Notes under the pieces: model-generated
Seen by the model: the letters and a program-made list of their open reading frames with translations, nothing else
What the model was told of the DNA's origin: nothing
Databases searched by the model: none
Made by a program: the position numbers and the translations under genes
From: Hydrogenophaga sp. A37
GTDB lineage: Bacteria > Pseudomonadota > Gammaproteobacteria > Burkholderiales > Burkholderiaceae_C
Reading direction: 5' to 3'
Length of the DNA: 42,337 bases
Assembly (NCBI RefSeq): GCF_002001205.1
Contig: NZ_MUNZ01000175.1
Location: 1-42,337 of the forward strand
Shown: positions 16,111 through 24,864 of the stretch, in pieces
How positions within the stretch are numbered: the stretch's first letter is position 1
Layout: the number at the start of each line of letters is the position of its first letter

Positions 16111-17808
16111 GTGAACCTTGCCACCCCCGCCATCGTGCCTCAGTCGGCAGTGCGCCGCCTGCCCAGGCTCGCTCTGCTGCTGTTTTGTCTGGCCTACGTG
16201 CTGCCCGGCTTCGTGGGGCGGGAGCCCTGGAAAAATGCGGATGTGGCGGCCTTTGGCGCCATGCTGGAAATGGCCCGTGGGCAGAGCAGTTGGTGGCAGC
16301 CGCAAGTGCTTGGCGTAGCGGCCGACGTGGCCGGCCCGCTGCCCTACTGGCTGGGCGCCGTCTTCATACGGGCGTTGCCTTTTCTCGATGCCGACATCGC
16401 TGCCCGAATCCCGTTTGCCCTGCTGCTGGCGTTGACTCTGGTCTGCACTTGGTACGCCGTGTACCACCTGGCGCGCCAGACCAGCGCACAACCGGTGGCC
16501 TTCGCCTTTGGCGGAGAGGCCGATCCGATCGACTATGCGCGCACGCTGGCCGATGCTGCGCTGTTGGCCCTGGTGGCCTGCCTGGGTCTGGCCCAGATGT
16601 CGCACGAAACCACGCCCGACCTCGCGCGGCTGGCGATGGTGAGCGCCGTGCTGATGGCCGCCACCCGCATGGCGCTGCCCGCCACCCGGCACCCGTGGCG
16701 GACGGTGGTCCTTTGGGGCGCTGCGACCCTTGGCCTGGTCTTCAGCGGCGCTCCCTGGATCGCCATCACCCTGAGCAGCGGTCTTCTGATCGGCGTATGG
16801 CTGGCGAGAACAACCCAAGACACGCGCCCGCCGCTGGAATTGACCTGGGTGGCCGGCTTGCTGGGCCTGGCCACCGCGCTCGCCGCACTCACGCAGCAGA
16901 TCCAGTGGCCAACCGAACTGGCCTTGCCGGCCATTTGGACCGAATGGCAGCGTTGGGCGCGCCTGCTGGTCTGGTTCACCTGGCCCGCGTGGCCGCTGGT
17001 GCTCTGGACCTTGTGGCGCTGGCGGCGCCAGTTGCTGAGCCCTCACGTGGCCCTGCCCCTGTGGGCGGCGCTGGTCAGTGTGGTCAACAGTGCGATCAAC
17101 CCGGACTTTGACCGAGCGCTGCTGCTCGCCTTGCCCGCACTGGCCGCGCTGGCGGCCTTTGCGCTGCCCACGCTCGGGCGCAGTGTGTCGGCCCTCATCG
17201 ACTGGTTCACCTTGGTCTTTTTCAGCGGCTGTGCGCTGGTGATCTGGGTGATCTGGTTTGCAATGCAGACGGGCGTACCCGCCAAACCTGCGGCGAACGT
17301 CGCGCGACTCGCACCGGGCTTCGTGCCCGAGTTTTCGCTGGCGCTGCTTATGCCCGCGCTGCTGGCCACCATCGCGTGGTTCTGGCTGGTGTCGTGGCGC
17401 GTCGGACGGCACCGTCAGGCGCTCTGGAAAAGCCTGGTGTTGCCGGCCGCGGGCGCCACGCTGTGCTGGCTTCTGCTGATGACGCTGTGGCTGCCGCTGC
17501 TGGATTTCGGCCGCAGCTACGGCCCCGTGGTGCGCCGCATTGCCAAGCTGGTGCCAGCGTCTTCGTCCTGCGTGCTGGCAGACGGTTTGAGCCAGGCCCA
17601 AATCTCGGCCCTGCAGTACCAGGGTGGACTGACCATGGTGCGCAGCGGCCCGAAGGCCGATCCCCGCTGCGAGGCGATGGTGGTTCACCCCGATACCCAG
17701 CCCACGCTGGATGAACGTGTACAACTGTTCGAGTGGGCCTACAAGGCCACTGTGCGCCGCTTGAACGACAAGGAAAGCCTGTTGCTGTACCAGCGCGTAG
17801 GCGGCTGA
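16111..17808 (+). CDS. ArnT/PMT-like membrane glycosyltransferase
   Basis: This is a polytopic inner-membrane protein of 565 residues with roughly ten or more hydrophobic segments, resembling the ArnT/PMT (GT-C fold) family that moves sugars from lipid carriers to lipid A, proteins or other acceptors. The N-terminal loop after the first helix has GREPWKNADVAAFGAMLEMA, the place of the catalytic acidic residue and family motif. After the helices a short soluble C-terminal region begins near residue 465. The acceptor and sugar are unknown. The start is GTG with no visible ribosome-binding site. TATATT at 16098-16103 is placed so that transcription would begin at or near the GTG, so a leaderless mRNA is possible. 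The gene converges on phoR with only nine bases between. Confidence 0.8.
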   Translation: MNLATPAIVPQSAVRRLPRLALLLFCLAYVLPGFVGREPWKNADVAAFGAMLEMARGQSSWWQPQVLGVAADVAGPLPYWLGAVFIRALPFLDADIAARIPFALLLALTLVCTWYAVYHLARQTSAQPVAFAFGGEADPIDYARTLADAALLALVACLGLAQMSHETTPDLARLAMVSAVLMAATRMALPATRHPWRTVVLWGAATLGLVFSGAPWIAITLSSGLLIGVWLARTTQDTRPPLELTWVAGLLGLATALAALTQQIQWPTELALPAIWTEWQRWARLLVWFTWPAWPLVLWTLWRWRRQLLSPHVALPLWAALVSVVNSAINPDFDRALLLALPALAALAAFALPTLGRSVSALIDWFTLVFFSGCALVIWVIWFAMQTGVPAKPAANVARLAPGFVPEFSLALLMPALLATIAWFWLVSWRVGRHRQALWKSLVLPAAGATLCWLLLMTLWLPLLDFGRSYGPVVRRIAKLVPASSSCVLADGLSQAQISALQYQGGLTMVRSGPKADPRCEAMVVHPDTQPTLDERVQLFEWAYKATVRRLNDKESLLLYQRVGG

Positions 17809-17817
17809 TTTCCGGGG

Positions 17818-19137
17818 CTACCCAATGGCGTGCTGGCGCACCCGCGAGGGGGGCAGCGAAATGACGAAGGTGGACCCTTCTCCAACAACGCTCTGCACCT
17901 GCACCTGACCACCGTGCCGCTGGGTCACGTGCTTGACGATGGCCAGACCAAGACCCGTGCCCCCGGTTTCGCGCGAGCGGCTGCGGTCGACACGGTAGAA
18001 GCGTTCGGTAAGGCGTGGCAGGTGTTCGGCCGCGATGCCGGGGCCGCTGTCCCGCACAAAAAACTCGCCCGTACCGTCGTCCAGCAAACGCCATCCCGCA
18101 CGAATACTCCCGCCCGCCGGGGTGTATCGCACGGCGTTGCTCAGCAGATTGGACATGGCACTGAGCAGTTCGGTCTTGACACCCGATACCCAGAATCGAG
18201 GGCCTGGCTCCAGTGCAACGGCATGCACAGGCCGTGCGATCGCCGCCGACAGGCCGATCGCCTCTTGCACCACGTGCTGGGCCAGTTCCGTGGCATCAAC
18301 CCACTCGCCAGGGCCCGGTGCCGGGCTGCCTTCGAGGCGCGAGAGTGTCAACAAATCGCTCACCAGCGTCTGCATGCGCTGGGCCTGCTGGCTCATCAGG
18401 CCGAGGTAACGCTGGCGGTCTTCTTCCTCCAGGGGGATGCTCTGCATGGTTTCGACGAACCCACTGAGCACGGTCAGGGGCGTGCGGATTTCATGCGAGA
18501 CGTTGGCCACGAAATCGCGCCGCATCGCCTCGGCCAGCTGCACCGCCGTCACATCGCGGGTCATCATCAGCCGCCGCTTTTTGCCGTAGGGGTGAATCTG
18601 CAGCGAGATCTTGCTCGGCTGGGAGGGCCGCTGGCCAGGGCCGTCGAACTGGATCTCGTGCCTGAAGTCACCGGCCTCCATGTAGGCGGTGAACACCGGA
18701 TGCCGGACCATGTTGCGCACATACTGGCCGAGATCGCGCTGGGGATCAAAACCAAGGTGCTGGGCCGCCGTCAGATTGCACCATTCGATGCGGGACGAGG
18801 CATCGAGCAACACCACCCCGTTGGGTGAGGCCTGGATCGCGGCGAGAAAGTCTTCGAGCCGGTCGTCGCTGTTCTGGGCCTTCTTCTCCAGCTTCTTGAC
18901 CAGCTTGCGGCTGCGGTCCGTCAACTCACCCCACAAGCCCGAAAGGCGGGGTGTGCGGTCCAGATCAGCTTTGCCCAACCAGTTCAAGAATCGGTAGGCA
19001 CGCACACTGTCGAACGCCAGCCAAGTCAGCGCACCCAGCAAAGCCCCCAACAAGGTTGCGGGCGCCGAGTCGCGAATCCAGCCCCAACTGGAGGCCAGCC
19101 CCATCAGGAGCAACAGCCCCACTGCCCGACGGATCAT
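17818..19137 (-). CDS. phoR: Phosphate regulon sensor histidine kinase PhoR
   Basis: PhoR senses the state of the Pst transporter through PhoU and phosphorylates or dephosphorylates PhoB. The protein has 439 residues, with two N-terminal membrane segments (about 5-20 and 26-42), a linker with charged coiled-coil character, and a PAS domain (about 95-200). The HisKA box ANVSHEIRTPLTVL has the phospho-acceptor His215. The ATPase domain has N-box NLLSNAVRYTP, then DSGPGI and GGTGLGLAIVKHV. The start ATG overlaps the phoB stop (19134-19137), so the pair is translationally coupled. No terminator lies between it and the convergent glycosyltransferase gene. Confidence 0.96.
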   Translation of the reverse strand: MIRRAVGLLLLMGLASSWGWIRDSAPATLLGALLGALTWLAFDSVRAYRFLNWLGKADLDRTPRLSGLWGELTDRSRKLVKKLEKKAQNSDDRLEDFLAAIQASPNGVVLLDASSRIEWCNLTAAQHLGFDPQRDLGQYVRNMVRHPVFTAYMEAGDFRHEIQFDGPGQRPSQPSKISLQIHPYGKKRRLMMTRDVTAVQLAEAMRRDFVANVSHEIRTPLTVLSGFVETMQSIPLEEEDRQRYLGLMSQQAQRMQTLVSDLLTLSRLEGSPAPGPGEWVDATELAQHVVQEAIGLSAAIARPVHAVALEPGPRFWVSGVKTELLSAMSNLLSNAVRYTPAGGSIRAGWRLLDDGTGEFFVRDSGPGIAAEHLPRLTERFYRVDRSRSRETGGTGLGLAIVKHVTQRHGGQVQVQSVVGEGSTFVISLPPSRVRQHAIG

Positions 19138-19883
19138 GCCGACAGGTCGGTGCTGCCCAGTCCCACCGCAGGTCGGACCGTGAGGCGGTAACCCGCGCCG
19201 CGCACCGTTTCGATCATGCCGGCGGCTTCACCCAGAGATTCCCTCAAACGCTTGACATGCACATCCACGGTTCGCTCCTCGATAAAGACATGGTCTCCCC
19301 ATATCTTGTCGAGCAGCGTACCACGCGTGTGCACCCGCTCCGAGTGCTTCATCAGGTAGTGCAGCAGCTTGAATTCGGTCGGCCCCAGCTTGAGTTCTGC
19401 GTCGCGAAAGCTCACACGGTAGGTGGCCGCGTCCAGCGCGAGCTCGCCCACCTGAACCGAGTCGTTGACGATCTCGGGTGCGCGACGGCGCAGCACCGCA
19501 CGGATGCGCGCGAGCAATTCGTTGGTGGAGAAGGGTTTGGTGATGTAGTCGTCTGCACCTGCGTCCAGCCCCTGCACCTTGTCGGACTCGTCGCTGCGTG
19601 CGGTGAGCATGAGAATGGGGATGGTCTTCGTGCGGTCCTGCTTGCGCCACTGGCGCGCCAGCGACGCCCCGCTCTCGCCGGGCAGCATCCAGTCGAGCAG
19701 GATCACGTCGGGCAGCACCGCGTCGATCTCGCGCTGCGCGGCCTGACCGTCAAACACCACCGTGGGCGCAAAACCGTTGTGGCGCAGGTTCACCGCGATG
19801 AGCTCGGCAATCGCCGGCTCGTCTTCGACCACCAGAATGCGAGGGAGTCTTCTCACGATAGCCACCCCCGGCTGACCAAGCAT
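19134..19883 (-). CDS. phoB: Phosphate regulon response regulator PhoB
   Basis: PhoB binds PHO boxes and activates the phosphate-starvation regulon when phosphorylated by PhoR. The receiver domain has the acidic pair ED near residue 20, the phospho-acceptor Asp64 in ILLDWMLPG, and the Lys in DDYITKPFS. The winged-helix output domain has LKLGPTEFKLLHYLM and the recognition segment RTVDVHVKRLRESL. At 249 residues it is longer than the usual 229-235; an internal GTG at 19856 (giving MRRLPRILVVEDE) may be the real start, and trims nine N-terminal residues. It is separated from phoU by the dispersed hairpin repeat. Confidence 0.96.
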   Translation of the reverse strand: MLGQPGVAIVRRLPRILVVEDEPAIAELIAVNLRHNGFAPTVVFDGQAAQREIDAVLPDVILLDWMLPGESGASLARQWRKQDRTKTIPILMLTARSDESDKVQGLDAGADDYITKPFSTNELLARIRAVLRRRAPEIVNDSVQVGELALDAATYRVSFRDAELKLGPTEFKLLHYLMKHSERVHTRGTLLDKIWGDHVFIEERTVDVHVKRLRESLGEAAGMIETVRGAGYRLTVRPAVGLGSTDLSA

Positions 19884-19907
19884 GTTTCAGGAAAGCGACT
19901 CCGTCCC

Positions 19908-19990
19908 AAGGCCAGCGCAGAACCGGCTTTGCCGGGCTGCTGCTGGCGCCCCCCTCCCAGGGGGGAGACGCGAAGCGGCGCAGGGGGTGT
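19908..19990 (-). repeat. Dispersed hairpin repeat, copy 2, between phoU and phoB
   Basis: On the minus strand this reads as a GC-rich stem (CCCCCCT-GGG-AGGGGGG), a CAGCAGC linker and the CCGGC-AAA-GCCGG hairpin followed by TTCTGCG. Its 22-base core (19916-19937) is identical to that in copy 1 at 15602-15623, and the order of hairpin, linker, hairpin is the same. It fills the 115-base gap inside the pho operon and could attenuate or stabilise phoBR message. Confidence 0.75.
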
Positions 19991-19998
19991 GATTCTGA

Positions 19999-20700
19999 TC
20001 ATCCGACCACCGACTCCACCTTGTCCATCGGTGAGTGGCGCACGTCCTCGCCCTTCACGATGAAGATGATCTGTTCAGCGATGTTCTTGGCGTGGTCACC
20101 CACGCGCTCCAGCGACTTGGCCAGGAACAGCAGGTCCAGGCTGGGGGAAATGGTGCGAGCGTCTTCCATCATGTAGGTGATCAGCTTGCGCAGGAAACCG
20201 TTGTACTCGGTATCGATCTCGTTGTCGTCCTTGATGATGGTCAACGCCATGGCGGTGTCCAGCCGGGCGAAGGCATCCAGCGTCTTGCGCAGCATGCCGG
20301 CAGCGAGATCGGCCGCCAGGCGCAGCTCGGAGATCGGCAGCGAGCGCGGCGTGCCGCCTTCGATGATGGACTTGACCATGCGGGCCACGCGGGCCACCTC
20401 GTCGCCCGCGCGCTCCAGGTTCTGGGTGGTGCGCGAGATCGCCATCAGGAAGCGCAGATCGCGCGCGGTCGGCTGGCGCCGGCCGATGGTGGAGATGATC
20501 TCGTGATCAATGGCCACCTCCATCTGGTTGATGCGGTTTTCAGTTTCGAGCACCTGTTCGGCCGTCTCCAGGCTGAGGTGGATCAATGCGTACACCGCCT
20601 GGTGCAGCTGCGACTCCACCAGACCGCCCATTTCGAGCACGTGGGTGGAGATGGAGTTGAGTTCGGCGTCGAACTGGCTGGAAATGTGTTTGTCGCCCAT
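19999..20700 (-). CDS. phoU: Phosphate signalling protein PhoU
   Basis: PhoU (233 residues) is a cytoplasmic helical-bundle protein that connects the Pst transporter to PhoR and restrains the Pho response when phosphate is plentiful. Two PhoU repeats are present, each with the acidic metal-binding stretch: ETENRINQMEVAIDHEI in the first and IIKDDNEIDTEYNGFLR in the second. RDLRFLMAISRTTQNLERAGDEV and DLLFLAKSLERVGDHAKNIAEQ are the strongly conserved helices. A GGGAGCC site precedes the ATG, 16 bases after pstB. The position after pstB is standard. Confidence 0.97.
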   Translation of the reverse strand: MGDKHISSQFDAELNSISTHVLEMGGLVESQLHQAVYALIHLSLETAEQVLETENRINQMEVAIDHEIISTIGRRQPTARDLRFLMAISRTTQNLERAGDEVARVARMVKSIIEGGTPRSLPISELRLAADLAAGMLRKTLDAFARLDTAMALTIIKDDNEIDTEYNGFLRKLITYMMEDARTISPSLDLLFLAKSLERVGDHAKNIAEQIIFIVKGEDVRHSPMDKVESVVG

Positions 20701-20716
20701 GTCTGGCTCCCTGTGA

Positions 20717-21505
20717 TCAGCCGAATCGGCCGGTGATGTAGTCTTCGGTCTCGGTGCGCTTGGGCTTGAAGAAGATCTGCTCGGTGGCGCCGAACTCGAT
20801 CAACTCGCCCAGGTACATGTAGGCCGTGAAATCGCTGCAGCGCGCGGCCTGTTGCATGTTGTGCGTGACGATGGCGATGGTGTAGTCCTTCTTCAGTTCG
20901 TGCACCAGCTCCTCCACCTTGCCCGTGGAGATCGGGTCGAGCGCCGAGGTGGGCTCGTCCAGCAACAAGACCGAGGGCTTGACCGCCACGCTGCGCGCAA
21001 TGCACAGGCGCTGCTGCTGACCGCCTGAGAGAGACAGCCCGCTCTGGTTCAGCTTGTCCTTCACCTCGCCCCACAGAGCGGCTTTGGTCAGTGCCCATTC
21101 CACCCGATCGTCCATGTCGCTGCTGCTCAGGCTTTCGTAGAGCTTCACACCGAAGGCAATGTTGTCGTAGATCGACATGGGAAATGGTGTCGGCTTCTGG
21201 AACACCATGCCGACGCGCGCGCGCAGCAGGTTCAAGTCCTGCTTGGGGTCCAGGATGTTGTCGCCATAGAAACTGATCTGGCCCTCGGCGCGCTGGCCGG
21301 GGTACAGGCTGTACATGCGGTTGAGTGTGCGCAGCAGCGTGGACTTGCCGCAGCCCGATGGGCCGATGAAGGCGGTGACCTTGTGCTCGGCGACATCCAT
21401 GCTCACATTCTTCAGGCCCTGAAACTTGCCGTAGAAGAAATTGAGGTTGCGCACTTCAAGCGCGTTTTTTTGCTCGACGTCGATAGCGTTAGCGATGGCG
21501 TTCAT
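20717..21505 (-). CDS. pstB: Phosphate ABC transporter ATP-binding protein PstB
   Basis: PstB is the ATPase of the high-affinity phosphate importer. The protein of 262 residues has Walker [10 protein letters not shown] (about residues 48-56), the PstB-typical NRMYSLYPG, the Q-loop [19 protein letters not shown], the ABC signature [14 protein letters not shown], Walker [14 protein letters not shown] and the switch His in IVTHNMQQA. It acts with the PstC and PstA channel subunits encoded just upstream, and has the usual N-terminal [10 protein letters not shown] strand. Confidence 0.98.
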   Translation of the reverse strand: MNAIANAIDVEQKNALEVRNLNFFYGKFQGLKNVSMDVAEHKVTAFIGPSGCGKSTLLRTLNRMYSLYPGQRAEGQISFYGDNILDPKQDLNLLRARVGMVFQKPTPFPMSIYDNIAFGVKLYESLSSSDMDDRVEWALTKAALWGEVKDKLNQSGLSLSGGQQQRLCIARSVAVKPSVLLLDEPTSALDPISTGKVEELVHELKKDYTIAIVTHNMQQAARCSDFTAYMYLGELIEFGATEQIFFKPKRTETEDYITGRFG

Positions 21506-21537
21506 AAGACGGTTCCTGTTGGAGATGTGCTGCGGGC

Positions 21538-22392
21538 TTAGGAAGGCGCCCGGTCGCGGAAGAAGACACGGGCCAGGATGTTCAGCACCAGCACCGCCAG
21601 GGTGATGAGGAGCGCGCCGCCCCAGGCCAGACGGATCCAGTTTTCATAGGGGCTCATGGCGAACTGGAAGATCACCACAGGCAGGTTGGCCATGGGCTTG
21701 GTCATGTCGGCGCTGTAGAACTGGTTGTTCAGGGCCGTGAACAACAGCGGTGCTGTTTCACCGCTGATGCGTGCCACGGCCAGCAGCAGACCCGTCATCA
21801 CGCCGCTTTTGGCGGCACGCAGCGTCACCATGGTGGCCACCTTCCAGCGAGGAGCCCCCAGAGCGAAGGCCGCTTCGCGCAGACTGCCTGGCACCAGGCG
21901 CAGCATGTTCTCGGTGGTACGCACGACCACGGGCACGGCGATCAGCGAGAGCGCCAGCGTGCCGGCCCAGCCCGAAAAGCTGCCCACCGTGGCCACCGCG
22001 ATGGCGTACACGAAGAGTCCCAGCACGATGGACGGAGCGGACAACATGATGTCGGTCACGAAGCGCGTCATCTCAGCCGTCTTGCTGGTGTCGCCGTACT
22101 CGGCGAGGTAGACGCCCGCAAAGATGCCGACGGGCGTGGCCAACAACACGGTGAAGCCGACCATGAGCAGGCTGCCCACGATGGCGTTGCGCAGACCCCC
22201 GCCTTCGGTACCGGGCGCGGGCGTGTCCTGAGTGAACATGTTGAGGTCCAGCGCCGACAGGCCGTTGCCGAACAGCACCGTCAAGATCCACAGCAGCACA
22301 GCCAGGCCGAGGATCATGGAACCCATGGAGAGCGTCAGGCCCACGGAGTTGGCCAGCTTCCGCCGGCGGTAGAGCGTTTGATTGAAGTCCAT
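21538..22392 (-). CDS. pstA: Phosphate ABC transporter permease PstA
   Basis: PstA is one of two channel subunits of the phosphate importer. About six membrane segments are visible in 284 residues, with the binding-protein-dependent permease loop near [20 protein letters not shown], the contact site for PstB. I chose the ATG at 22392 ([16 protein letters not shown]), which lies two bases after the pstC stop, rather than an earlier in-frame start at 22434 inside pstC. Coupled translation with pstC is likely. Confidence 0.96.
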   Translation of the reverse strand: MDFNQTLYRRRKLANSVGLTLSMGSMILGLAVLLWILTVLFGNGLSALDLNMFTQDTPAPGTEGGGLRNAIVGSLLMVGFTVLLATPVGIFAGVYLAEYGDTSKTAEMTRFVTDIMLSAPSIVLGLFVYAIAVATVGSFSGWAGTLALSLIAVPVVVRTTENMLRLVPGSLREAAFALGAPRWKVATMVTLRAAKSGVMTGLLLAVARISGETAPLLFTALNNQFYSADMTKPMANLPVVIFQFAMSPYENWIRLAWGGALLITLAVLVLNILARVFFRDRAPS

Positions 22393-22394
22393 GG

Positions 22395-23393
22395 TCAGAG
22401 TCCTTTGGCTTTTTCGGCGCGCATGATCATCCACTTGGCCAGCGCGAGCACCACAAAGGTGATGACGAACAGCAAGAAGCCGAGCGCGAACAGGGCCGAG
22501 ATGTGAAAGTCCGCCGCCTCGCCAAACTCGTTGGCGAGCGTGGAGGCAATCGAGGTGCCGGGCGAGAACAGCGAGGTCGGCATGCGGTTGGCGTTGCCGA
22601 TCACGAAGGTCACAGCCATGGTCTCACCCAGCGCGCGGCCCAGGCCAAGCATCACACCGCCGATCACGCCCTTTTGCGTGTAAGGCAGCACCACTCGGCG
22701 GACCACCTCCCAGGTGGTGCAGCCCAGGCCGTAGGCCGACTCGCGCAGGATGGGCGGGACGATTTCAAACACGTCGCGCATCACCGCCGCCACAAATGGC
22801 AGCACCATGAAGGCCAGCACGACGCCCGCGGCCAGAATGCCGAAGCCGTTGGTGCTGCCTCCGAACAGGAACCCGATCAATGGCATGCCACCGAGCATGT
22901 TCTGCACCGGCACCTGGAAGTGGTCGGCGAACAGCGGCGCGAACACGAAGAGACCAAACATGCCATAGATGATGGACGGTACGGCCGCCAGCAACTCGAT
23001 GGCGGTGCCCAGCGGGCGGCGCAGCCAGGTGGGGCAGGTTTCGGTCAGGAAGAGCGCAATGCCAAAGGCCAGCGGCACCGCAATCAGCAGCGCGATGCTC
23101 GCGCTGGCCAGTGTCCCGACGATGGCAATGGCCGCACCAAATTCTTCATTGATGATGTCCCACTCGACATACCAGATGAACCGGGCACCGAATTTCTGAA
23201 ACACGGGCCAGGCGTTGATGAACAGCGAGACGATGATGCCCATCAGGGCGATCAGCACCAGCAGTGAAAACACCTGCGTGACGCGGTGAAAGAAGAAATC
23301 CTGCAGTCGCTGCTTGCGTGCAATCGACAGCATCTGGGGATTGGCCGCTGCTGCGGTCTTGTGATGCGAACTCATGGTGATTCCCACGCTCAT
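22395..23393 (-). CDS. pstC: Phosphate ABC transporter permease PstC
   Basis: PstC is the second channel subunit of the phosphate importer. The 332 residues contain six membrane segments, the first near [20 protein letters not shown]. The coupling loop [20 protein letters not shown], with the conserved Glu, Ala and Gly, contacts Pst[24 protein letters not shown] is a typical PstC periplasmic segment. The start at 23393 has GAGGGG eight bases upstream. It lies 90 bases after pstS; that gap shows no clear terminator hairpin with U tract. Confidence 0.96.
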   Translation of the reverse strand: MSVGITMSSHHKTAAAANPQMLSIARKQRLQDFFFHRVTQVFSLLVLIALMGIIVSLFINAWPVFQKFGARFIWYVEWDIINEEFGAAIAIVGTLASASIALLIAVPLAFGIALFLTETCPTWLRRPLGTAIELLAAVPSIIYGMFGLFVFAPLFADHFQVPVQNMLGGMPLIGFLFGGSTNGFGILAAGVVLAFMVLPFVAAVMRDVFEIVPPILRESAYGLGCTTWEVVRRVVLPYTQKGVIGGVMLGLGRALGETMAVTFVIGNANRMPTSLFSPGTSIASTLANEFGEAADFHISALFALGFLLFVITFVVLALAKWMIMRAEKAKGL

Positions 23394-23483
23394 ATTGATT
23401 CCCCTCAGGGCGCGTCCGGACTAAGAATGGCCTGAGAACCGAAGCACAGTGTGCATCAGCCCCCAGGCCAGCGGGAGCGGGAA

Positions 23484-24515
23484 TTACTTGGCGACCTGGT
23501 TCCAGACCTTGCTGCGGATCTGTGCGGTCAGGGTGTCGGGCAGCGGCACGTAGTCCAGCTCGGTGGCCAGGCCCTTGCCCTTGCTGAAGGCCCAATCAAA
23601 GAACTTCAGGGCTTCAGCTGAAGCGGCCTTGTCTTCCGGCTGCTTGTACATCAGGATGAACGAAGCGGTGGACACAGGCCAGCTCTCGGCACCCTTGGCG
23701 TTCACCATCGACACGCCCATGCCCGGCACGCTGAACCAGTCAGCGCTGGCGGCGGCGGCGGCGAAGGTCTTGTCGTCGGGGCTCACGTACTTGCCGTCGG
23801 CGTTTTGAAGCTGCATGAAGTTCATGTTGTTCTTCTTCACGTAGGCGTATTCCACATAGCCCAGCGCGCCTTTGACACGGTTCACGTTGGCGGCCACGCC
23901 TTCGTTGCCCTTGCCACCGACCGACGAGGGAGCCGGCCACTTGACGGCTGCGCCCTTGCCCACGGTGTCGGCCCACTCTTTGCTGACCGAAGTCAGGTAG
24001 TCGGTCCAGTTGAAGGTGGTGCCCGAGCCGTCGGCGCGGTGCACGATGGTGATGTTTTGATCAGGCAGTGCCTTGCCCGGGTTCAGAGCAGCCAGCTTGG
24101 GGTCGTTCCACTTGGCGACTTTGCCCAGGAACATCTCGGCCAGCACAGCGCCGGTCACACGCAACTCGCCGGGCTTGAAGCCTTCCAGGTTGATCACAGG
24201 CACGGTGCCGCCGATGATGGCTGGGAACTGGACCATGCCGTCCTTGTCCAGGTCGGCGCCGGGCACGGGTGCGTCGGAAGCGCCGAAGGTCACGGTCTTG
24301 GCGCGGATCTGCTTGATGCCGCCCGACGAGCCGATCGACTGGTAGTTCAGGCCGTTGCCGGTTTCTTTCTTGTAGGCTTCGGCCCACTTGGCGTAGATGG
24401 GGAACGGGAACGTGGCGCCCGCGCCGGTGATGTCGGCGGCAAAGGCCGAGCTCATGGCCATGGCGGCCAGGGCAGCGGCGGCAACGGTCTTCAGAAGGGT
24501 GCGTTTGGTGTTCAT
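23484..24515 (-). CDS. pstS: Phosphate-binding periplasmic protein PstS
   Basis: PstS captures inorganic phosphate in the periplasm for PstCAB. The 343-residue precursor has a Sec signal peptide (MNTKRTLLKTVAAAALAAMA, cleavage after AFA near residue 26). The mature protein starts ADITGAGATFPFPIYAKWAE. Phosphate-contact segments seen are GATFP, SIGSSGGIKQI, FGASDAPV and HRADGSGTTFNWTDYL, all intact. It is the first gene of the pst-pho block and follows a PHO box at 24569-24588, so strong phosphate-starvation induction is expected. Confidence 0.98.
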   Translation of the reverse strand: MNTKRTLLKTVAAAALAAMAMSSAFAADITGAGATFPFPIYAKWAEAYKKETGNGLNYQSIGSSGGIKQIRAKTVTFGASDAPVPGADLDKDGMVQFPAIIGGTVPVINLEGFKPGELRVTGAVLAEMFLGKVAKWNDPKLAALNPGKALPDQNITIVHRADGSGTTFNWTDYLTSVSKEWADTVGKGAAVKWPAPSSVGGKGNEGVAANVNRVKGALGYVEYAYVKKNNMNFMQLQNADGKYVSPDDKTFAAAAASADWFSVPGMGVSMVNAKGAESWPVSTASFILMYKQPEDKAASAEALKFFDWAFSKGKGLATELDYVPLPDTLTAQIRSKVWNQVAK

Positions 24516-24554
24516 TCGAGTCCTCTCGGTTGGGGGAAATAGTTCGCAACCGGG

Positions 24555-24588
24555 ACTCTAGGGCGTCAATGTGACATGTCTGTGACAG
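24555..24588 (-). promoter_or_regulatory. PHO box and -10 of the pst operon
   Basis: On the minus strand, CTGTCACAGACATGTCACAT (24569-24588) contains two TGTCACA repeats 11 bases apart, an almost ideal PhoB site. TAGAGT at 24555-24560 lies eight bases further on and can serve as -10, the PHO box replacing the -35 as in known PhoB promoters. A further CTTTCAC lies 22 bases upstream in the same 11-base register. Confidence 0.88.
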
Positions 24589-24657
24589 TCACAAAACCGT
24601 TATGTGAAAGTCAAGTCTGGATGACCAATGACGTCATCTTCTTCCCTCCGCGCAGCC

Positions 24658-24864
24658 CTACACGGGAGCTTCGCTGTCTTCTTCAGTGACGGGTTGTGCC
24701 AGGCCGCTGGGGATGAAGCCCTCGCCGTGGCTGGCCAAGTAGTCGCGGATCAGACGCCGCACGACCTGGGACGGGGTGACGTCCTGACGTGCGCACAGGC
24801 TTTCGAAGGCTTTCTTCTTGGCCGGGTCGATCAGGACGGTCAGGCGGGCGGTTTTCAACTCCAT
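24658..24864 (-). CDS. CopG/RHH-type small DNA-binding protein
   Basis: This 68-residue protein has the build of a ribbon-helix-helix protein: a short N-terminal strand (ARLTVLIDPAKKKAF), then helix, then the second helix PSQVVRRLIRDYLASH. The strand would insert into the major groove as a dimer. The tail (GFIPSGLAQPVTEEDSEAPV) looks disordered. AAAGGAA eight bases before the ATG at 24864 is a good ribosome-binding site and decides the start. It lies within the 3' part of the upstream open frame (25264), in another frame. It may regulate its own promoter at 25302-25330, where repeated ATGTGT half-sites sit. RHH antitoxins are similar, but no toxin-like protein is recognisable here. Confidence 0.8.
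   Translation of the reverse strand: MELKTARLTVLIDPAKKKAFESLCARQDVTPSQVVRRLIRDYLASHGEGFIPSGLAQPVTEEDSEAPV

Noticed and set aside
16087..17724. Open frame of 545 codons antisense to the glycosyltransferase gene
   Set aside because: It is Arg/Gln/Gly-rich low-complexity sequence, typical of GC-rich shadows, while the plus-strand frame has clear membrane helices.
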